From Pelosinus sp. UFO1 (lineage in GTDB: Bacteria; Bacillota; Negativicutes; DSM-13327): 64,000 nt of DNA. Position 1 is the first letter of the stretch. Each line of letters opens with the position of its first letter. This document shows, one piece after another, positions 58,942 to 64,000 of this stretch. Under the pieces are notes generated by a model, which saw only the letters and a program-made list of their open reading frames with translations, ran no database searches and was not told where the DNA came from. The translations under genes were made by a program, and so were the position numbers. The stretch spans positions 4,208,001-4,272,000 of the forward strand of contig NZ_CP008852.1 in NCBI RefSeq assembly GCF_000725345.1, in the 5' to 3' direction.

Positions 58942-61200
58942 TCACCTCTCCCTTATACGGGCCCCAGCGACAACAGCTTGCCCCAAGGCAAGTCCTCCAT
59001 CATTCGGCGGAACCTGTTGGTTACTATATACATAAAAACCATCTTGTTGTAACATTCCGAATACTTTTTGTAGAATCGTTATATTTTGCCATACACCACC
59101 GCTTAAAGCTACTTTTTTTATCCCCGTATCTTGTCCAATTCGCTTAACCATTTTCACGATGGCGTCGGCAATCGTGACATGGAAACAAGCTGCTAAAAAT
59201 GGTACTTTACCACCTTTCCTAAGAGCCTCTGTTAGAGCGGCAAAAGTCGGCATGAAATCCAAAACATAAGGATTCCCCCCTGAAATACAATATGGTAATA
59301 TTTCCCCAAACTCTCCTTGCCCTGCATACTCTAGTATAATCGCGGCTTGTCCTTCATAATGAATTTCACTACAAAGCCCTAATATTCCAGATGCAATATC
59401 AAATAACCTGCCAGCACTCGATGTAATTGGAGCATTAATTCCTTTATAAGTCGCATCCATCAGCAACTGCCATCCTGCAGGCAAACTACGATTCACATCC
59501 AATGGAAAGTTAACAAATTCATTTCCATATAGATTATATAACACCCAAGCTGCCATGCGCCATGGTTGTTTTATGGCTTTTGCACCTCCAGGCAAAGGCA
59601 AATACTTACAGTGGCCCACCCGGACAAAATCTCGACAATCCGCTAGGAAGAATTCCCCCCCCCATAAGTTCCCATCCGTTCCATAACCAGTCCCATCAAA
59701 AGAAACACCAATTACCTTCTCTTCGAGCCCATATTCAGCCAGTACAGAAGCAATATGAGCGTGATGATGCTGCACCCCGACCTTAGGGATATCAAGAGAT
59801 AATGCATATTTCGTGGCAATATATTCAGGATGTAAATCATAAGCCACCACTGTAGGATGAATAGCAAATAACTTTTGATAATGCTCCATTGAGGCAAGAT
59901 AAGCCTGATATGTCGCCAAATTTTCCAAATCCCCCATATGACAACTCATAAAGACAAAAGGCCCTCGAGTTAGACAAAAGGTATTTTTCACTTCGCCACC
60001 AACTGCCAAAATGGACGACATTTCCTGGGAAATTTTTAGCGGTTTCGGGGCAAAGCCTCGACTGCGTCGCAAGATTTGTCGCTTATCATCTACAATCCGG
60101 GCTACAGAGTCATCACTAGGCTGAAATATTTCCCGATTATGCACCAAAAAATAATCTGCAATATTTCCCAGTTTTTTTAATGCATCCTGATCCTCATAAG
60201 TTATAGGCTCATCACTTACGTTACCGCTCGTCATTACCCAGACATCGTCTTCTGCAAGTAGTAGATAATGAAGAGGAGTATAGGGCAGCATTACGCCTAG
60301 AAAACGAGTGCCTACCCCAATACTTTCTGCTAAATTATAATCCGTTTTTTTCGTCAGTAACACAATCGGCCTTGAAGAGTCAACTAATAAGGCTTCTTCT
60401 TCATCTGATACTTCACACAATTTTTTCACGGTTTCGATACTACCGCACATTACAGCAAAGGGTTTGGCCTCGCGAAGTTTACGCTGACGTAAACTATTTA
60501 CGGCCTTCTCTTGACGAGCATCACAAGCTAAGTGATAACCGCCAATCCCTTTTACTGCTATGACATGACCTAATGCAATCAATCTTTTGGTTTCCGCAAA
60601 TACATTAGAGGATAAACTTTCCCCTGACTTTGTAAGAAGTTGATAATGTGGGCCGCATTCTGAACAAACATTGGGCTGGGCATGAAATCGGCGATTGGCA
60701 GGATCCTCATACTCAGCTTGGCAAATAGGGCACATAGAGAAATCCTTCATCGTGGTAGTGTCTCTGTCATAAGGAACATCTTGAATAATACTGTAACGGG
60801 GACCGCAATTAGTACAATTAGTAAAAGCATAACCATATCGTCTATCTTTAGGATCCTTAATTTCCCTTTGACAATCAGCACAAGTTCCTATATCGGCAGA
60901 TACCCAAGCTGTTCTTGTGTCCTGCCCAAGACTATACCGAATGGTAAAACCAGCTCCTCCCTTAAGACTACAGGGAGTAACAAGAATTTCATCCATTACT
61001 GCTAAAGGAGGAGCCGAATTTTTTAGTTCTTGTAAAAAAAGAGAGACCTCCATGGAGGTCCCTTCTATTTCAATCTCCACACCTTCAGAGTTATTCAGCA
61101 CCCAACCAACCAAATGGTAGCGCTGCGCCAGATTATAAACAAAGGGGCGGAAACCCACCCCTTGTACAATACCGTGTATGTGAATGGTAAGACGCTGCAT
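58942..61200 (-). CDS. hypF: Carbamoyltransferase HypF
   Basis: A 752-residue enzyme feeding carbamoyl groups to HypE. Order: acylphosphatase-like domain (1-90, GIVQGVGFRPFVYN), zinc fingers (CADCQREI, CTNCGPRY, CPICQAEY, CSECGPHY), YrdC-like domain (about 195-380), and a Kae1-like carbamoyltransferase domain with HHHAHIASVLAEYGL and GVSFDGTGYG. It heads the hypF-C-D-E-rpoN unit. hypA, hypB and hydrogenase subunits are not in the window. Confidence 0.96.
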   Translation of the reverse strand: MQRLTIHIHGIVQGVGFRPFVYNLAQRYHLVGWVLNNSEGVEIEIEGTSMEVSLFLQELKNSAPPLAVMDEILVTPCSLKGGAGFTIRYSLGQDTRTAWVSADIGTCADCQREIKDPKDRRYGYAFTNCTNCGPRYSIIQDVPYDRDTTTMKDFSMCPICQAEYEDPANRRFHAQPNVCSECGPHYQLLTKSGESLSSNVFAETKRLIALGHVIAVKGIGGYHLACDARQEKAVNSLRQRKLREAKPFAVMCGSIETVKKLCEVSDEEEALLVDSSRPIVLLTKKTDYNLAESIGVGTRFLGVMLPYTPLHYLLLAEDDVWVMTSGNVSDEPITYEDQDALKKLGNIADYFLVHNREIFQPSDDSVARIVDDKRQILRRSRGFAPKPLKISQEMSSILAVGGEVKNTFCLTRGPFVFMSCHMGDLENLATYQAYLASMEHYQKLFAIHPTVVAYDLHPEYIATKYALSLDIPKVGVQHHHAHIASVLAEYGLEEKVIGVSFDGTGYGTDGNLWGGEFFLADCRDFVRVGHCKYLPLPGGAKAIKQPWRMAAWVLYNLYGNEFVNFPLDVNRSLPAGWQLLMDATYKGINAPITSSAGRLFDIASGILGLCSEIHYEGQAAIILEYAGQGEFGEILPYCISGGNPYVLDFMPTFAALTEALRKGGKVPFLAACFHVTIADAIVKMVKRIGQDTGIKKVALSGGVWQNITILQKVFGMLQQDGFYVYSNQQVPPNDGGLALGQAVVAGARIRER

Positions 61201-61216
61201 AGTATTGTCTCCTCTA

Positions 61217-62572
61217 CTATTTTCCGCTCTCCAATGTTAGTAAGGACTGAATCATCAGAGCACACTCTAACCGCTTTTTCTGTAGTTCACAACCAATTTT
61301 ATAAGGAATATTAATGTCCTTATTAAATAAATCTGCATTAGCATGACAGCCACCGCTACAGTAAAAACGTGCCCAACAATCACGGCACTCTGCCTTATTT
61401 AATACATGACTCTGACGGAATTTTTCTGGTAATTGGGTATTCTTCACACCCTCAAAAACATCACCTAATAAGAATTCTTCCCGCCCAACGAATTGATGAC
61501 AAGGGTACAAGTCTCCTTCTGGAGTAACAGCATAATACTCATGACCAGCACCGCAGCCACTTAAACGCTTGGCCACACAGGGTCCATTATTAAGATCTAA
61601 ATTAAAGTGAAAGAATTCAAACCCTTGTCCCTTACGTTTGCGCTCTAAATAAGCTTTTGCCAACGTTTCATATTCTTTAAATAATTGGGGAAGGTGTTCT
61701 TCCTTTAACGCATAATCACAATCCTCTGCAACAACTGGTTCCACAGACAATTGGGTAAATCCTTTATCGGCAATATCTAGAACATCCGCAGCAAAGTCTA
61801 AGTTATGTGCCGTAAAAGTACCGCGCAAATAATAGTTTTGTCCATTACGAGATTCAATGGTTTTTGTTACATTTTTCAAAATCATATCGTAACTACCGGC
61901 ACCATTGACACAAGGACGCATTTTGTCGTGCACTTCACGTCTGCCATCTAAACTAAGCACCAAACTAATATTATTTTCATTCAGATATTGATTAATTTCA
62001 TCATTTAAAAGTACGCCATTGGTCGTCAAAGTTAGTTTAAACTTTTTACCAGTTTCCAATTCACGACGGCGAATATAGGTTACAGCATGACGTACAGTAT
62101 CCATATTCATCAAAGGTTCGCCACCAAAAAAGTCAATTTCGCTATTAATTCTTGGCCCACTATTTTCAATAATAAATTCCACGGCACGTTCTGCTACTTC
62201 TTTACTCATCAAACCCCGGGTATGTCCAAAATCTCCTGTTCCTGCGAAACAATAATTACAGCGTAAATTACAATCATGAGCCACATGCAAACATACAGAT
62301 TTAACCAAAGGTTTTTGACTAAAGTGCAAAGGCACTTCTGGCATTTTTGAAAATAACTTATTATCATTCATTAGTTCATGAAGTTCTACTAATACATCTG
62401 CCAGATCATCGGCAGCATATTGACCAGAAAATGCGGACATTACAGCCTCATCATTACTACCATCAAACACGTCCATCATATCAAAAACCATTTTATCTAC
62501 AACGTGGACAGCCCCACTATTAATATCCAATATAATATATAAACCATTTAAATAAAACTTATGTATATTCAT
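61217..62572 (-). CDS. SCIFF maturase, radical SAM/SPASM thioether-forming enzyme
   Basis: A 451-residue maturase that links cysteines of the SCIFF peptide to other residues. It has an N-terminal peptide-binding (PqqD/RRE-like) region, the radical SAM cluster site CNLRCNYCF at about 100-108, FFGGEPLMN, and the SPASM C-terminal clusters (CGAGHEYYAV, YPCHQFVG, CWARFYCSGGCH). The precursor gene lies 188 bases upstream on the same strand. The pair is nearly universal in Clostridia and Negativicutes, and its physiological role is not established. Confidence 0.95.
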   Translation of the reverse strand: MNIHKFYLNGLYIILDINSGAVHVVDKMVFDMMDVFDGSNDEAVMSAFSGQYAADDLADVLVELHELMNDNKLFSKMPEVPLHFSQKPLVKSVCLHVAHDCNLRCNYCFAGTGDFGHTRGLMSKEVAERAVEFIIENSGPRINSEIDFFGGEPLMNMDTVRHAVTYIRRRELETGKKFKLTLTTNGVLLNDEINQYLNENNISLVLSLDGRREVHDKMRPCVNGAGSYDMILKNVTKTIESRNGQNYYLRGTFTAHNLDFAADVLDIADKGFTQLSVEPVVAEDCDYALKEEHLPQLFKEYETLAKAYLERKRKGQGFEFFHFNLDLNNGPCVAKRLSGCGAGHEYYAVTPEGDLYPCHQFVGREEFLLGDVFEGVKNTQLPEKFRQSHVLNKAECRDCWARFYCSGGCHANADLFNKDINIPYKIGCELQKKRLECALMIQSLLTLESGK

Positions 62573-62619
62573 TTTTTCACCTTTAAACTAATTTATTTGT
62601 ACTAAACTACTAAAAAATT

Positions 62620-62706
62620 TAAACCACAAAGACACAGAGGACACAAAGAAACTTTCATTTTTCCCTTTGTGTGTCGCACTAGCGACATTGTGCCTTTGTG
62701 GTTCAT
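62620..62706. repeat. Palindromic CCACAAAGACACAGAGG-type element, copy 3
   Basis: AAACCACAAAGACACAGAGG and the right arm with TTGTGCCTTTGTGGTT fold into an imperfect hairpin. It lies between the SCIFF maturase and the SCIFF gene, so it is part of their transcript. Confidence 0.75.
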
Positions 62707-62759
62707 TCATTCTTAAAATCAAGCCCTCTGCCAACTGGACAGAGGGCTGTCTTTACGGT

Positions 62760-62900
62760 CTACTTCTGGCAGACCTGATTGCCAACGGTGCATGATGTCT
62801 TGCAGGCCGATTGGCAGGAAGTTTGGCACTCTCCACAGCCACCAGTATGTACAGTTTCTTGTAGAGAAGCTTTATTAACAGTAATAATATGCTTTGCCAT
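62760..62900 (-). CDS. SCIFF ribosomally made peptide (six cysteines in forty-five residues)
   Basis: A 46-residue precursor starting at ATG 62900 behind AAGGAGGG. It begins MAKHIITVNKASL, then carries the six-cysteine core in the order GCGEC, TSCQSACKTSC and VC near the C-terminus. This is the hallmark of the SCIFF family, whose maturase follows. Its small size kept it out of long-ORF searches. Confidence 0.95.
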   Translation of the reverse strand: MAKHIITVNKASLQETVHTGGCGECQTSCQSACKTSCTVGNQVCQK

Positions 62901-62941
62901 GATAATCCCTCCTTGCCCTTATTTTTATTCTTGCTTAACCT

Positions 62942-62970
62942 ATTTTATACGTTTTTCTAATACTAAGCAA
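62942..62970 (-). promoter_or_regulatory. Sigma-A-type promoter of the SCIFF operon
   Basis: Minus strand TTGCTT (62970-62965), 17 bases, TAAAAT (62947-62942), about 42 bases upstream of the SCIFF start. Confidence 0.5.
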
Positions 62971-63024
62971 TAGGTATTAGAAATTGTGTTCAATCGTAAA
63001 ATAGTATCTTATTCGAAAATGAGA

Positions 63025-63059
63025 AAAGGAAACCATCGTTTATTACGATAGTTTCCTTT
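63025..63059 (-). terminator. Terminator after the TRAP permease gene
   Basis: AAAGGAAACCATCG (63025-63038) and CGATAGTTTCCTTT (63046-63059) form a 14-bp stem with one mismatch. T-rich sequence follows on the minus strand. Confidence 0.85.
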
Positions 63060-63090
63060 CCTGAGTCAGGAGCTAACCAAACTAGTTAGT

Positions 63091-64000
63091 TCATTTTAGC
63101 ATTCCCATCATGCCAGGCAATATTTGGACAATCCAAGGACAAGCTGTGACTACGGACAAAACGATTAAGTTAGCCAATGCGAATGGCCATACCGCTTTGG
63201 TAACAGCCTCTAGACTAATATTAGTAATTGCTGTTGACACAAATAAGCAAATTCCAATTGGCGGTAAAATCATACCTAAAGCCGAATTGATCGCTACAAT
63301 AATACCAAAATGAATCGGATCAACCCCTGCAGCTAACATTGCTGGTAAGAGGATAGGGACGACCACTAAAATGCACGTTCCTGTTTCTAGTACCGTATGA
63401 ATTAAAATCAGGAAGATATTAACGATTACTAAAATCCAGAAAGGATCATTGGTGATACTAAACAGCATGCCAGCTATTTCTTGAGGTATTTGCTGAGATG
63501 CTAAATACCAAGCTAATAGCATTCCAGCTGAGGCGATAGACATAACTCGTGCCGTATTAACAGCGCCAGTCGTCACGACTTCTGGGATTTTACTAAGTGG
63601 CAATTCCTTATAAAAAACAGTACTCACAAGTAACGCATATACTACCGTCACAGCACCCGCTTCTGTGGCAGTAAATAAGCCCCCTAATATGCCACCTAAA
63701 ATTAAAATAGGCGTAAATAAGGCCCATATTGAATGAATAAACGCTTTACCTAGATTTTTAAATCCTACCCACTTCTCAGCAGGATAGTTATGTCTACGGG
63801 CTATGATTAGACCAGTAATGATAAATGACAGAGCTACTAAAAAGCCAGGTATAAAAGAAGCCATAAATAAATGAGTAATAGAAACATTGGCTACAAAGGC
63901 ATATAACAACATACCCGAACTTGGTGGAAATTGAACACCTAATGATCCAGCAGCAGCCTGCAATGCGGTAACAAAGTTTTTCTCGTAACCCCGTTTAATC
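63091..64000 (-). CDS. dctM: TRAP transporter large permease subunit (DctM), 5' end beyond the window
   Basis: The frame is open to the window edge, and the visible part (303 residues) starts in IKRGYEKNFVTALQAAAGSL, a well-known internal DctM region, so about 125 N-terminal residues are missing. Membrane helices continue to the end. Family signatures are GVQFPPSSGMLLYAF, the second PP motif LGMILPPIGICLF and FTATEAGAVTVVYALL. It takes up an organic acid in symport with Na+, with DctQ and DctP subunits expected to the right of the window. Confidence 0.93.
   Translation of the reverse strand, partial: IKRGYEKNFVTALQAAAGSLGVQFPPSSGMLLYAFVANVSITHLFMASFIPGFLVALSFIITGLIIARRHNYPAEKWVGFKNLGKAFIHSIWALFTPILILGGILGGLFTATEAGAVTVVYALLVSTVFYKELPLSKIPEVVTTGAVNTARVMSIASAGMLLAWYLASQQIPQEIAGMLFSITNDPFWILVIVNIFLILIHTVLETGTCILVVVPILLPAMLAAGVDPIHFGIIVAINSALGMILPPIGICLFVSTAITNISLEAVTKAVWPFALANLIVLSVVTACPWIVQILPGMMGMLK

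Overview
The window looks like a chromosomal segment of an anaerobic, low-GC Firmicute of the class Negativicutes, close to Pelosinus or Sporomusa. This is an inference. It rests on a SCIFF ribosomal-peptide pair, a K+-type membrane pyrophosphatase, an anaerobic GlpABC glycerol-3-phosphate dehydrogenase, a CggR-led glycolytic operon, hydrogenase maturation genes, and the AT-rich style of the intergenic DNA.

Bases 1 to about 20040 are accessory. From the left there is the end of a condensin-like (Wadjet/Mks-type) defence operon cut by the window edge, a WYL regulator, and a run of small poorly known genes that includes a histidine phosphatase overlapping a metallophosphatase. Next is a Tn7-like transposition module (TniQ, a fused TnsA-TnsB, TnsC) with two 28-bp repeats upstream of tniQ that look like a transposon end. 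It is followed by a divergent pair of STAS-like regulators, one with a winged helix and one with an ATPase domain, then a single-chain restriction-modification-specificity enzyme and an orphan Phd-like antitoxin. The accessory DNA stops at the 3' end of the tmRNA gene.

From ssrA onward the DNA is core. The order is ssrA, an EamA transporter, smpB, rnr, a thioesterase, an esterase, a beta carbonic anhydrase, hppA and secG. A carbon block follows: pyk copy 2, glycerate kinase with a divergent CdaR, then (read on the minus strand) pyk copy 1, cggR, gapA, pgk, tpiA, gpmI and eno. The two pyruvate kinase genes are nearly identical apart from two patches. After a chemoreceptor carrying a PhnD-like domain comes the glycerol block: two glpP paralogues, glpF, glpK, glpA, glpB, glpC, with two near-identical GlpP-type antiterminator leaders. 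The right part holds mgtC, rpoN, hypF-C-D-E, the SCIFF maturase and SCIFF peptide, and a cut TRAP permease.

Two repeated signals run across the core part. One is a GCAGGA-N14/15-GTMGAARTA motif, resembling a sigma-H promoter, in front of seven transcription units: the EamA gene, carbonic anhydrase, cggR, glpF (two copies), glpP1 and glpP2. The other is a palindromic CCACAGAGACGCAGAG-type intergenic element in three copies. No CRISPR array, rRNA or tRNA gene was seen.
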